Assembly (NCBI GenBank): GCA_963205115.1
Contig: CAUJHV010000049.1
Span: 124,001-188,000 of the forward strand
Direction: 5' to 3'
From: Pseudomonadota bacterium
Lineage (GTDB): Bacteria; Pseudomonadota; Gammaproteobacteria; Burkholderiales; Burkholderiaceae_C
DNA length: 64,000 nucleotides
How positions within the stretch are numbered: position 1 is the first letter of the stretch; every line of letters begins with the position of its first letter. Below, piece after piece: positions 19,101 through 26,538 of this stretch. The position numbers were made by a program, and so were the translations under genes. The notes under the pieces are model-generated. The model saw nothing but the letters and a program-made list of their open reading frames with translations, ran no database searches and was not told the DNA's origin.

Positions 19101-19363
19101 TGCTGGGCACCGACGACGTGGGCGCGACAGACAACTTCTTCGATCTGGGCGGGCACTCGCTGCTGGCCACGCGTGCCAGCCTGGAGATCCACAAGCGCCT
19201 GGGCTTCACGGTGACCGTGCCGCGCCTGGTGATGGAGTCGCTTGCGCAAGTGGCCCGCCGCCCGGCGGCTGGCGCCGAGCCCGTGGTGACCGAGACCGAG
19301 ACCGCCGCGCAGCCCGGTGGCGGCTGGCTGCGCCGCATGATCGACGGCTGGCGCCGCGAATGA
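16124..19363 (+). CDS. Non-ribosomal peptide synthetase, C-A-T, no thioesterase
   Basis: 1079 residues. A condensation domain (HHVVSDG at 156-162) should join the beta-amino chain of the upstream PKS to the residue selected by the adenylation domain (about 490-1000, YTSGSTGKPKG near 624). The carrier protein has Ser1012 in DLGGHSLLA. By hand alignment to GrsA the pocket residues read DMLQWGFVYK. I cannot match this to a code I know; the D-LQ-G pattern is nearest to a glycine-type code, but that is weak. The protein ends about 67 residues after the carrier serine in a Trp/Arg-rich tail, with no thioesterase, reductase or terminal condensation domain. The ATG at 16124 overlaps the PKS stop, and the PPTase gene follows after ten bases, so all should be translated together. 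Confidence 0.92.
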   Translation: MADHDPILQPVDFDPFAEEAAALRLPLTPAQRELFAAVQMGPEAHCAFNLAYLLHLSGPLSAVSMKAALAQVVRRHAALRVRLLADGSAQEVLDTVPVELPHHDLSGWSAEHQQEALAEGARREAETPFDLGQAPLWRAQLLSLSSTRHVLMFTVHHVVSDGWSSSVLFGDLARCYAADRFGMAAALAPAASYVDYVRSFDTEPLREALQTAESYWLKQHADPAPALNLPLDRARPPLKTFACGYRSITLDAPQARAVRSLGARHGCTFFVTLLAGFQALMARLSGAGDLVLGIPVAHQTALDNGHLVAHGAHVVPLRVQLDIDQPFTDHLREVRGRFLDAQAHPLATFGNLVHRLKLPRDASRTPLVDVVFNIDRIGAVFDFDELKLERVEAPKTLSNSELSVNVVDDGQSAVIECHYNSAILDGETVDRWLRLYRHALERLCTTPESTLADAFAPTSEECDRLDAFNATAAAYPRELRLEQLIARRAAEQPRAPAVWSDDRVLDYAALDALSNGVARQLTAMGVGRGDRVGHFCSRDERMVAGILGILKAGAAYVPLDPAYPAERLGYMAVDAQLRVVVCDHRTQGAWAFGGARMLLLDEVQPDAKPLPVVGQADDIAYVIYTSGSTGKPKGVEVLHRAVVNFVSSLASRPGLSSSDRLAAVATVSFDMSVLDIFVPLTTGASLVVVPREEAADGVSLRRRLERSGATVMQAPPSVWRLLVDAGWNGEPSLRAWLGGEAMPVDLAEALIARGCELWNFYGPTETTVYSTCTAVTAPREGIRVGRPIANTQIHVLDTRLRRVPLGVVGEICIGGEGLARGYLAQPELTADRFAADPLRPGQRLYRTGDFGRWRADGQLECLGRMDHQVKLRGYRIELGEIEAAMQAQPGVDQALAVVREDRPGDARLVAYVVGDGTVECDVRVLRDALRRRLPEFMVPSHVVQLPALPLLPNGKLDRHALPVPSATRTAEDAAPHAALSPDEEAVAAIWRELLGTDDVGATDNFFDLGGHSLLATRASLEIHKRLGFTVTVPRLVMESLAQVARRPAAGAEPVVTETETAAQPGGGWLRRMIDGWRRE

Positions 19364-19373
19364 GGGCCGGCGC

Positions 19374-20087
19374 ATGAAGCGGCTGTCGCTGCGTGAGCTG
19401 TGCCCGGACTTGCCGGCGGCCTTCGACGCGGTCACGTTGTGGCAGATCGACCTGGACGCCTCGCTGCTGGCTGCGCGTGATGCGGTACCGCTGCAGCCCG
19501 ACGAACTCGAGCGTGCGGCGCGATTTGTCTTCGACCGCGACCGTCAGCGTTATCTCGAGGGGCGACGCAGCCTGCGCTGGCTGCTGGCGCAGCAGCTGCA
19601 CGTGCCCGTGGGCGACATCTGCATCGGCTACGGGCCGTTCGGTCGCCCGCACCTCGTCGATCCGCCGGCGCCGCTGGATTTCAACGTCAGCCACAGCCAG
19701 CAGTTCGCACTGGTCGCGTGCTGCAAGGACGGACCCGTCGGCGTGGATGTCGAGTGGCGCCGCCCCTTGCCCGAACGCATCGAGCTGGCGCAGGCCCATT
19801 TCACGCCGCAGGAGCAGGCCGCATTGCGGGCGTGCGGCGACGAGGAAGACGCCCAGCGCTGCTTCTTCCGCATCTGGACGCGCAAGGAGGCCGTTCTCAA
19901 GGCCTGGGGCTGCGGACTGAGCCGGCCTACGAGCGATGTGGAGGTCGGCAGCGGATCCGGGGGGTGCATCGTCACCGCACCTGAGGGGGACGGCGCGCCT
20001 GCGTTGCAAGTCATCAGCCTGAGGCTCGTGGACAATCCGCAGTTGGAGGCCGCCGTGTCGTTGGGAAGCCGCGCCGGACCTCTTTGA
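19374..20087 (+). CDS. Sfp-type 4'-phosphopantetheinyl transferase
   Basis: 237 residues, the usual Sfp length. It moves the phosphopantetheine arm of CoA to the serine of carrier domains, which turns on the two NRPSs and the PKS. The magnesium/CoA-binding motifs are GVDVEW at 123-128 and WTRKEAVLKAWG with Lys171-Lys176; the segment FNVSHSQQFAL is the conserved serine-histidine stretch. It lies ten bases after the second NRPS gene and its stop overlaps a TTG that could start the next frame. A dedicated PPTase inside the operon supports the view that the assembly line is self-contained and functional. Confidence 0.92.
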   Translation: MKRLSLRELCPDLPAAFDAVTLWQIDLDASLLAARDAVPLQPDELERAARFVFDRDRQRYLEGRRSLRWLLAQQLHVPVGDICIGYGPFGRPHLVDPPAPLDFNVSHSQQFALVACCKDGPVGVDVEWRRPLPERIELAQAHFTPQEQAALRACGDEEDAQRCFFRIWTRKEAVLKAWGCGLSRPTSDVEVGSGSGGCIVTAPEGDGAPALQVISLRLVDNPQLEAAVSLGSRAGPL

Positions 20088-20113
20088 CGAAGCTCACGAC
20101 AGAGATCGGGCTC

Positions 20114-20938
20114 ATGCAGGCATTTCATTTCGGTGCGGCGCACAGGCGTCTGTACGGCTGTTTCCATGCGGCCGCGCGGCGCGTGGGTCCGCCTTCGGCG
20201 GTACTTCTTTGCCAGCCCTTCGGGCAGGAGTCGGTGCGCGCGCACCGCATGTTTCGCGTACTGGCCGAGCGGCTCGCGCGGCAGGGTTGCGACGTGCTGC
20301 GCTTCGACCCCTTCGGCGCCGGCGACTCGGCCGGGCAGGACGAAGACCTCGACCTGATGGGCTGGACGCAGGATGTCCTGACGGCACATCTCGAACTGCA
20401 GCGGCGCAGCCCCGGCGCGGCGGTCTGGTGGCTGGGTGCCCGGCTGGGCGGCACGGTGGCCTGCCTGGCGCAGCGCCAGGTGGCCGCGCGGCCGGTGGGC
20501 CTGTTGCTGTGCGAGCCGGTCCTGGACGGAGCCGCCTATCGGCGCGAGCTGGCGCATGCCACCGTGCACGCGCTCGAGGCCAGCCATGCGATCAAGGACG
20601 CGGGCTGGCGCCACGATCTGGAACATGCGCCCGAGCGGCTGGAGCGCGAGGGCATCGGCTTTGCGGTCGGACAGGCGCTGCACGAGCAGCTTGGCCGGCT
20701 GACAGCCCTGGACCTGGATCTCATGCCGGCGCCAGGCAGCCGCGTGCGCGTGGTCTCTTCGGTGGATTCGCCGGCGCTGGCGGCGCGCGTGCAGCGCTGG
20801 GTGGCGATGGGCGCAGCCGCACGGATGGATCTGATGCATTTCGACTTCGACTGGACCAGCGAAGAAGCACTGAACACCGCACTGGTGCCTAACGAGATGA
20901 TTGCGCATCTCACGCGCATCGTGGGCGGTGTGGCATGA
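20114..20938 (+). CDS. Alpha/beta hydrolase, exosortase-A-locus hydrolase 2 type
   Basis: 274 residues with an alpha/beta-hydrolase fold: PFGQESVRAHRMFRVLAERL, then LRFDPFGAGDSAG, then the nucleophile elbow LGARLGGTVA. The elbow has Arg where a serine hydrolase has Ser. This matches my recollection of the hydrolase-2 proteins of exosortase A/PEP-CTERM exopolysaccharide loci, whose elbow reads GLRLG. The real reaction of that family is not known to me; release or transfer of an acyl group from the neighbouring carrier domains is a reasonable guess. I chose ATG 20114, which gives the family-like N-terminus MQAFHFG; a TTG at 20084 overlapping the PPTase stop would add ten residues. It overlaps the next gene by four bases. 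Confidence 0.75.
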   Translation: MQAFHFGAAHRRLYGCFHAAARRVGPPSAVLLCQPFGQESVRAHRMFRVLAERLARQGCDVLRFDPFGAGDSAGQDEDLDLMGWTQDVLTAHLELQRRSPGAAVWWLGARLGGTVACLAQRQVAARPVGLLLCEPVLDGAAYRRELAHATVHALEASHAIKDAGWRHDLEHAPERLEREGIGFAVGQALHEQLGRLTALDLDLMPAPGSRVRVVSSVDSPALAARVQRWVAMGAAARMDLMHFDFDWTSEEALNTALVPNEMIAHLTRIVGGVA

Positions 20939-21855
20939 GGCCGGCCAACGATCTCGCCCCGGAAGGGCTGGCCGCCGCAGGCATCGGTGCCACCAGCGAG
21001 CGGGTCACCGCGTGGGGCACGGACGGCCACCTGTCGGGCATCTGGACGCCGGCACGCACACCCGTGCAGAAGCCGGCGGCGGTGCTGTTTTTCAATGCGG
21101 GTGTCATCCACCGCATCGGTGCGCACCGCATGAACGTGAAGCTGGCGCGAGCGCTGGCCGTCAGGGGCTGGCCCTGTGCACGCTTCGATCTCGGCGGGCA
21201 GGGCGACAGCCCGCCGGCCCGTGATGCCCTGGACTACCGGACGCAGTCCGTGCGCGAGATCCGCGCCGTCATCGACGCCATCGAACGCGAGCACGGCATC
21301 TCGCAGGTGCTGATCTTCGGCCTGTGTTCGGGCGCCGTACATGCACAAGCCGTGGCGCTGCAGGACCCGCGCGTCAAGGGCGTCTTTTTGGTCGACGGTT
21401 ATATCTACCCGACCGGGCGCACGCGTTGGCGCTTCGTCTCGCGCATGATCCGGGCCTACGGTCTGCGCGGGTTTGCATCCCGGCTTTGGCGTTTCGTGCG
21501 CCAGCGCCGTGCGTCGGTGCCGGCAGGCGGCGCGCTGACGCCGGACCTGCCCGACGGCGCCATCGGCGAAGGCCTCGAGCGCACGCGGCAGGAATTTGAC
21601 GCGGACATGGGCACACTGACGGCGCGCGGCGTCGGCATCAGCCTGCTTTTCACCGGCAGCGTGCTGGACCACTTCGCGTATGCGCAGCAGTTGTCCGATG
21701 GCTTCGCAGGCGCGGACTGGTTGTCGTCCGTGCAATGCGTGTTTGCGCCGGAGCTGGACCACACGATGACCACGCGGGCCGCGCAGCAGCGGGTGATGGA
21801 CGAGGTACTGGCCTGGGCCGAGCGCTGCGCGTCGATGGACCAGCCGGTCCGTTGA
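20935..21855 (+). CDS. Alpha/beta hydrolase, exosortase-A-locus hydrolase 1 type
   Basis: 306 residues, second of a hydrolase pair. Visible elements are the strand AAVLFFNAGVIHRIGAHRM, RFDLGGQGDS, the elbow FGLCSGAVHA with Cys at the nucleophile position, and a late histidine in PELDHTM that could complete a Cys-His pair. Hydrolase 1 of exosortase A systems has, as I recall, a GLC elbow too, so this is likely that family. A cysteine nucleophile would suit acyl-transfer chemistry with thioester-bound intermediates. The ATG overlaps the previous stop (ATGA). Together with its partner it is the only candidate in the operon for unloading the assembly line, since neither NRPS ends in a thioesterase. 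That role is inferred. Confidence 0.75.
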   Translation: MRPANDLAPEGLAAAGIGATSERVTAWGTDGHLSGIWTPARTPVQKPAAVLFFNAGVIHRIGAHRMNVKLARALAVRGWPCARFDLGGQGDSPPARDALDYRTQSVREIRAVIDAIEREHGISQVLIFGLCSGAVHAQAVALQDPRVKGVFLVDGYIYPTGRTRWRFVSRMIRAYGLRGFASRLWRFVRQRRASVPAGGALTPDLPDGAIGEGLERTRQEFDADMGTLTARGVGISLLFTGSVLDHFAYAQQLSDGFAGADWLSSVQCVFAPELDHTMTTRAAQQRVMDEVLAWAERCASMDQPVR

Positions 21856-21872
21856 CAAACCGCCGCGCCCCC

Positions 21873-23345
21873 ATGGCCCGCAGCTTTGGCGTCCACGTCT
21901 CGAACTACGCCTGGGCGGAAGGTGCCGTCGCGGTGGCGGGCCTGCTGTCGTTTCCGATCCTGACGCGGCTGCTCAGCGTGGCCGACTACGGCACCATGAA
22001 CCTCGTGGCCTCGGTGCTGGGCCTGACTGTGGCGCTGGGCAAGATGGGTGTGCAGCATGCGGCCCTGCGCATGTGGCCCGAGGTCCAGGCGCGCCCCGAT
22101 CCGGATGCGCGCAGCACCTTCGAAGCCACTGTCGTCTGGGGCATGCTGGGCTCTGGCGTGGCGGTCACGCTGATCTGGGCGCTGCTCGCGGCCGCCATGC
22201 CCGATCGCTGGTGGTCCGAGCCCGGCGCCGGCGCGATCATGCTGCTGGCATCTCCATTGATTGCGTTGCGCGTGCTGGAAAGCGCCTTGGTCAACCAGCT
22301 GCGGGCACAAGAGGACAGCACCGCTATGGCGCTGTACAGCACGGCGCGGCGTTACGCAGGCCTCGTGGGCGTGGTGGGCGTGCTGTGGTGGCTGCGCCGG
22401 GACCTGTGGGGTTTCTACGGCGCCACGATCGCCGTGGAACTGCTGATGGTGGCGGGCCTGATGGTCTGGATGTTCCGTGGCCGCAGCTGGCCGCAGCCGT
22501 CGCGTGTGTCGATGCCGCTGTACGGCTCGCTCGCGGTGTACGGTCTGCCCATGCTCGGCTCGGAGATGTCGAACGTCGTGCTCACGATGAGCGACCGCTT
22601 CATCATCCAGAACGCCGTCGGCGCCGAGAGCCTGGGCATCTACGCGGCCAGCTACAACATGTGCGACCAGCTGCGCGGGTTCCTGCTCGGCTCGCTGGTC
22701 GGGGCGGCCTATCCGCGGTGCCTGCATCTGTGGGAATCCGAAGGTGCGGCGGGTCTGCGGCACTTCCTGAACCGCTTCATGCACCACTACAGCCTGGTGG
22801 CGCTGTACCTGGTGGCGCTGATGGCCGTCGTGGGCGGGGATCTGCTGGTGGTGCTGTCTTCGTCGCGTTATGCGCAGGGCGCCACGGTCACCGGCTGGAT
22901 CATGGCCGGGCTGGCGCTGCAGACCGTTGCGCAGGTGGCCGCCGTGGGCATCTTCCTGGCCAAGCGGACCATGCTGGTCATGGTGCTGATGGTCGGCTCC
23001 GGTGTGCTGAGCATCGCAGCCAATGTGTTCCTCGTGGGGCGTTTGGGCATCCAGGGTGCTGCCTTTGCGGCGCTGGGCGTCTACGCGCTGCTGCTGCTGG
23101 TGCAGATGGCCGTGGCCCAGCGCCTGGCCCCAGTGATCGTGCCGTGGCGCGGGTTGCTCACCGGCGCGCCGGTGGCGGTCGGCGCGGCCTGGGCGGCTTC
23201 GCACATCCATCTCGACGTGGCCTGGCTGAACCTGCTGCTGCGCGGCGCCGTGCTGACGCTGCTGTACCTGGGCGCGGTGCTGGCCGTGGACACGCAATGG
23301 CGGCGCTGGATGGTGGACGCCGTGCGACAACGTAAGGCGCGCTGA
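21873..23345 (+). CDS. Wzx-type oligosaccharide flippase
   Basis: 490 residues, with hydrophobic stretches along its full length consistent with 12-14 transmembrane helices. The N-terminus (NYAWAEGAVAVAGLLSFPIL, then TRLLSVADYGTMNLV) is the classic start of polysaccharide flippases. By family it moves undecaprenyl-pyrophosphate-linked repeat units from the inner to the outer leaflet of the cytoplasmic membrane for Wzy polymerisation. I used ATG 21873; a TTG at 21852 overlapping the previous stop is in frame and would add seven residues. The gene belongs to the NRPS operon, 17 bases after the hydrolase, and is the only flippase in the window. That ties the peptide operon to the polysaccharide operon starting at 25059. 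Confidence 0.88.
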   Translation: MARSFGVHVSNYAWAEGAVAVAGLLSFPILTRLLSVADYGTMNLVASVLGLTVALGKMGVQHAALRMWPEVQARPDPDARSTFEATVVWGMLGSGVAVTLIWALLAAAMPDRWWSEPGAGAIMLLASPLIALRVLESALVNQLRAQEDSTAMALYSTARRYAGLVGVVGVLWWLRRDLWGFYGATIAVELLMVAGLMVWMFRGRSWPQPSRVSMPLYGSLAVYGLPMLGSEMSNVVLTMSDRFIIQNAVGAESLGIYAASYNMCDQLRGFLLGSLVGAAYPRCLHLWESEGAAGLRHFLNRFMHHYSLVALYLVALMAVVGGDLLVVLSSSRYAQGATVTGWIMAGLALQTVAQVAAVGIFLAKRTMLVMVLMVGSGVLSIAANVFLVGRLGIQGAAFAALGVYALLLLVQMAVAQRLAPVIVPWRGLLTGAPVAVGAAWAASHIHLDVAWLNLLLRGAVLTLLYLGAVLAVDTQWRRWMVDAVRQRKAR

Positions 23346-23349
23346 AGCC

Positions 23350-24126
23350 ATGGACCCGATCGCCTGGATCGTTCCTGGCCCGGTGCACGCGCTCGTGGCG
23401 CTGCTGTGCGGACTGTGGTGGGCGTGGACCAGCGTGAAGGTGCCCGGCCCTGTCGCTCGCGTGCTGCGTGCCGGCCTCGTGCTGTGGGCCGCGTGGGCCT
23501 GGGCAGCGGCCACCCCCATTTGGGGGAATTTCCTGGTTCGTGCGTTGGAGGACCGCTATCCGGCGGTCGATCTGGCCACTGTCAAGCCCGACCCGCGCGG
23601 GACCGTGATCGTGTTGGCCAGCGGGCAGATGACGGGCATGGATGGCGGGGCCTGGCCCGTGCTCGATGCCGACGGGTGGGAGCGCGTGCGCGCGGGCATC
23701 GCCTTGTGGCGGCGCACCGGCGGGCGCCTGTTGATGGTGGGCGGACCGGGCCACGGCGCCACCGATGCGCTGTCTGGCGTGATGCGGCAGGCAGCCATCG
23801 AGGCCGGCGTGCCCGCGGCCGATGTGGCCGCCGCGGGCGGCTCGCAGAACACTTTCGAGGACCTGAAGGCCGCGGTAGCCTGGCTGGGCACACGCCAGGA
23901 CGGCACGCTTTGGCTGGTGACCAGCGCGCTGCACATGCCGCGTGCGGCTGCCGTGGCGCAAGCCCTGGCACTGCCGGTACAAGCCTTTCCCTGCGGATTT
24001 CGGCAGCTGCCGCAACCCGCCTGGCGCGCGTGGCTGCCGGACAACGGCGACCCGTTCCTCTGGCGTGACGGACTTCACGAAACCCTGGGTCTAGCGGTCT
24101 ACCGCGCGCGCGGCTGGAGCCGCTGA
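23350..24126 (+). CDS. YdcF/ElyC-like DUF218 membrane protein
   Basis: 258 residues. Two hydrophobic segments (about 9-25 and 38-56) precede a DUF218 domain with the motifs VIVLASGQ, RRTGGRLLMVGG, GGSQNTFEDL and VTSALHMPRA. Relatives such as ElyC and SanA in E. coli affect envelope integrity and undecaprenyl-linked intermediates, but their reactions are not settled. It starts four bases after the flippase stop and is the last intact gene of the operon that begins with the NRPS. A role in handling the lipid-linked intermediate is plausible from this position but is inferred. Confidence 0.83.
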   Translation: MDPIAWIVPGPVHALVALLCGLWWAWTSVKVPGPVARVLRAGLVLWAAWAWAAATPIWGNFLVRALEDRYPAVDLATVKPDPRGTVIVLASGQMTGMDGGAWPVLDADGWERVRAGIALWRRTGGRLLMVGGPGHGATDALSGVMRQAAIEAGVPAADVAAAGGSQNTFEDLKAAVAWLGTRQDGTLWLVTSALHMPRAAAVAQALALPVQAFPCGFRQLPQPAWRAWLPDNGDPFLWRDGLHETLGLAVYRARGWSR

Positions 24127-24186
24127 CTTCAGGGGACAGCCCCCGACCAGAGGCTGGGGACAAGCGCCCGCGGGACGCGGGTAGTG

Positions 24187-24202
24187 GTTACCATCCGTAA
24201 CA
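24187..24202 (+). promoter_or_regulatory. Motif copy 1, GTTACCATCCGTAACA
   Basis: A 16-base element containing the inverted halves GTTAC and GTAAC around five bases. It shares 14 of 16 positions with the copy at 24939-24954. It lies about 60 bases after the last gene of the NRPS operon. The factor that might bind is unknown. Confidence 0.35.
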
Positions 24203-24406
24203 TCAATCCGATCGATCCGACGAGCGCCGCATGGCGGCCTCGTCCTTCGGTGGGGAAACGACCGCGCAACGGGTCGCAATAAAGCAACTAAAGATGTCGT
24301 TGGATGTATCTGCTTCCGTGAGCCTCCGCGGAGGGTCGGCTCTTGTCCGCTCAGGCCGCTGCGTGGGCCAGGGTGCCTGCGGATCGTGCCTGAGTCGGGG
24401 TCGCGC

Positions 24407-24499
24407 ATGAAACGGCCGGTGGCCGTCCAGCTGTGCGACTTCGCCCCGGAATACGCCGGTCCGTTCGTCGATTCGCTTGTCGAGCTGGCGGGCCGGTGA
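24407..24499 (+). pseudogene. Possible 5' remnant of a glycosyltransferase gene
   Basis: A 30-residue frame beginning MKRPVAVQLCDFAPEYAGPF and ending at TGA. It resembles the first strand and helix of GT4 glycosyltransferases, which often begin with a strand followed by DF-P-YAG. Nothing downstream in any frame continues that fold. I read it as a decayed or truncated gene start; it could also be chance. Confidence 0.3.
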
Positions 24500-24624
24500 A
24501 CGCGCCTCCGGTCACGCCAGCGGCGGACCTGCCGGCCGCTGCGCAATCCCGCGCAGTCGCAGTGGTCTCGCGTGAAGCCGCGTCTGCAGACGGCCAGGCG
24601 GGCCGGGCGGATGTCCGCAAGGCC

Positions 24625-24822
24625 GTCGAGCCGGTCTACCCGCGCGGCACCAAGCTGGCCCTCGGGCAGACGCCTACCCGCGCGAAGTACGGCGGCTACT
24701 TCGGCGAACCCCAGGCCACGGTCAGGCGGGACGGCTCGCGGCTGCTGTTCGCCAGCTACTTCGACGATGGCGGCGGATCCGCGAGCCATCTCGTGCCGAA
24801 CCCGCAGGGCGCCTGCGAATGA
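24625..24822 (+). pseudogene. Possible 3' remnant of a beta-propeller (TolB-like) protein gene
   Basis: The segment containing KYGGYFGEPQATVRRDGSRL followed by LFASYFDDGG resembles the last blade of TolB/WD-type propeller proteins, where EP-A-V--DGSR--F-S is common. The frame has no plausible start and no upstream propeller. It ends at TGA 24820-24822. Together with the fragment at 24407 it suggests that genes were lost here. Confidence 0.3.
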
Positions 24823-24938
24823 CTGCAAGCCGCATCGCCATGGCGGTGGAGCCCCGCGTGAAGTCCGTCACACGGCTGGCGCGGCTGAGCATTCAGCAGC
24901 CCCTCAAGCGCGCGCGTGTGAACAAAGGGTTGCGGCAC

Positions 24939-24954
24939 GTTACCATTCGTCACA
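24939..24954 (+). promoter_or_regulatory. Motif copy 2, GTTACCATTCGTCACA
   Basis: Second copy of the 16-base element, 104 bases before the start of the sugar-phosphate transferase gene, a suitable place for a regulator site. A GGCACG just before it (24934-24939) recalls a sigma-54 -24 box, but the matching -12 GC is absent, so I do not call a sigma-54 promoter. Confidence 0.35.
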
Positions 24955-25058
24955 AGAATGCCTGCAGCAGTCAGGTGGCTTTGAGTTCTTTCAGGGCCGG
25001 AGCCGTCAAGCGCCGAAAGGCCATGATGTCTCGCACAAGCAACGTTGGGGGTTAGTGG

Positions 25059-26450
25059 ATGTTTCCGGTCTTTCGGCATCGCGCTGGAACCGCCATGTTA
25101 TTTGAGGTGGGTCTGGACGTCGGCTTGAGCATCCTGTCGATGCTGCTTGCCTTCGTGGCCATGACCGCCCATCCGATCGAGGGCGCGGTGCGTGCCGTGA
25201 CCGATCCGGTGCTGCTGCTGGTGGCGGTGGGCTTTGCCGCGTCCATGGTGCTGCTGCAGTCGGGGCTGGGCATGTACCGCAGCAACGACATGCGGTTCAC
25301 CGAGCAGCTGATGCGCCTGACCGTGGCCACGGTGCTCGGCGGCTATCTCACCTATCTCGCGCTGAAGGTCGGCAACTTCGACGGCCACCCGCGTGTGCTG
25401 GTCGGCTACGCGGTGCTGTTTCACATCGTCGGCGCGCTGCTGGTGCGTGGACTCATGCTGTTTGCCCGCGAGCTCAAGGGTCCGCCGCGTGTGCTGATCG
25501 TCGGCACCGGGCCCGACGCCGAGCTGGTGGCGGACGACATGCGCCTGGCCGTGCGCACCGACCGCATCGTCGCGGGCTTCTACCCCATCGCCCTGGAACG
25601 CCTGGGCGACCAGGTCTCGCCGGTCTTCTCGATGGCGGCGCCCTTGCCGGATCTTGTACGCACCTACGGTATCGACGAGATCGTCGTGGCCGTGCGTGAC
25701 CACCGCCGTGGCGGCGTCCCGCTGGACGACCTGCTGATGTGCCGCTCGATGGGCGTGCGCGTGCACGACGTGGCCGGCTTCTACGAGATGACACACGCCG
25801 AGGTGCCGCTGGAAAGCCTCAAGGCGAGCTGGCTGATCTACGGCCCGGGCTTCGTCCAGGGCAGCGTGCGGCGCGTGGTCAAGCGCATCTTCGACATCGC
25901 CGTGTCGTCGGCCCTGCTGCTGGTCACGTCGCCCTTCATGCTGGCCACGGCGCTGGCGATCAGGCTCGAGAGTCGCGGGCCCATCATTTACCGCCAGGAA
26001 CGTGTGGGATTGCTGGGCGAGCCGTTCACCTGCCTGAAGTTCCGCAGCATGGTGGTCGATGCCGAGCGCGACGGCGTGGCCCGCTGGGCCAGCCGAAACG
26101 ATTCGCGCGTGACCCGCGTCGGCCGCTTCATCCGCGACACGCGCATCGACGAACTGCCGCAGCTGTTCTCGGTGCTGCGCGGCGACATGAGCATGGTGGG
26201 CCCCCGGCCCGAGAGGCCCACCTTCGTGGCGGAACTCAAGGAAAAGATTCCGTTCTACGACCTGCGGCATACCGTCAAGCCCGGACTCACCGGCTGGGCG
26301 CAAGTTCGTTACAGCTACGGTGACACGTTAGATGCCGCGCGACGCAAGCACCAGTTCGACCTCTACTACGTCAAGAACAACTCGCTGCTGCTGGACCTGA
26401 TGGTGCTGGTCGAGACGATCAGCGTGGTCCTCTTCCGAGAAGGCCAGTGA
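25059..26450 (+). CDS. Initiating sugar-phosphate transferase, XrtA/PEP-CTERM locus type (EpsB family)
   Basis: 463 residues. It should transfer a sugar-1-phosphate from a UDP-sugar to undecaprenyl phosphate and so begin each repeat unit. The N-terminal half has four to five membrane helices and a nucleotide-fold region (PPRVLIVGTGPDAELVADD). The C-terminal half is the catalytic bacterial sugar transferase domain: VKRIFDIAVSSALLL, RQERVGLLGEPFTCLKFRSM, DELPQLFSVLRGDMSMVGPR and KPGLTGWAQVRY. The overall pattern fits the PEP-CTERM-associated sugar transferase family (TIGR03013, named from memory). The ATG at 25059 follows a G-rich leader. It opens the polysaccharide operon, whose next genes are the matching export and chain-length genes. 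Confidence 0.92.
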   Translation: MFPVFRHRAGTAMLFEVGLDVGLSILSMLLAFVAMTAHPIEGAVRAVTDPVLLLVAVGFAASMVLLQSGLGMYRSNDMRFTEQLMRLTVATVLGGYLTYLALKVGNFDGHPRVLVGYAVLFHIVGALLVRGLMLFARELKGPPRVLIVGTGPDAELVADDMRLAVRTDRIVAGFYPIALERLGDQVSPVFSMAAPLPDLVRTYGIDEIVVAVRDHRRGGVPLDDLLMCRSMGVRVHDVAGFYEMTHAEVPLESLKASWLIYGPGFVQGSVRRVVKRIFDIAVSSALLLVTSPFMLATALAIRLESRGPIIYRQERVGLLGEPFTCLKFRSMVVDAERDGVARWASRNDSRVTRVGRFIRDTRIDELPQLFSVLRGDMSMVGPRPERPTFVAELKEKIPFYDLRHTVKPGLTGWAQVRYSYGDTLDAARRKHQFDLYYVKNNSLLLDLMVLVETISVVLFREGQ

Positions 26451-26538
26451 GCTGTCACGCACAGCTGCGCGACCCGGCCGAAGCCCGGCCGCAGCCGGCC
26501 CGCTCTTCCGCTATTACCGACTTTCCAGGAGCCATTCC

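Larger units (their letters stand above)
24127..25058. other. 932-base stretch without an intact gene
   Basis: Separates the NRPS/flippase operon from the polysaccharide operon. No open frame here looks like a whole protein. It holds two protein-like fragments (24407-24499 and 24625-24822) and two copies of a 16-base motif (24187-24202 and 24939-24954). The last ~120 bases are the likely promoter and leader of the sugar-phosphate transferase gene. I see no clear terminator after 24126, no insertion-sequence ends and no tRNA. Confidence 0.6.

Noticed and set aside
16531..19377. A 948-codon plus-strand frame in another phase over NRPS 2
   Set aside because: Arg/Ala/Gly-rich translation with no motif; it reflects third-position GC bias.
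24934..24950. Sigma-54 promoter before the polysaccharide operon
   Set aside because: GGCACG is present but the bases where the -12 GC should be are TT.
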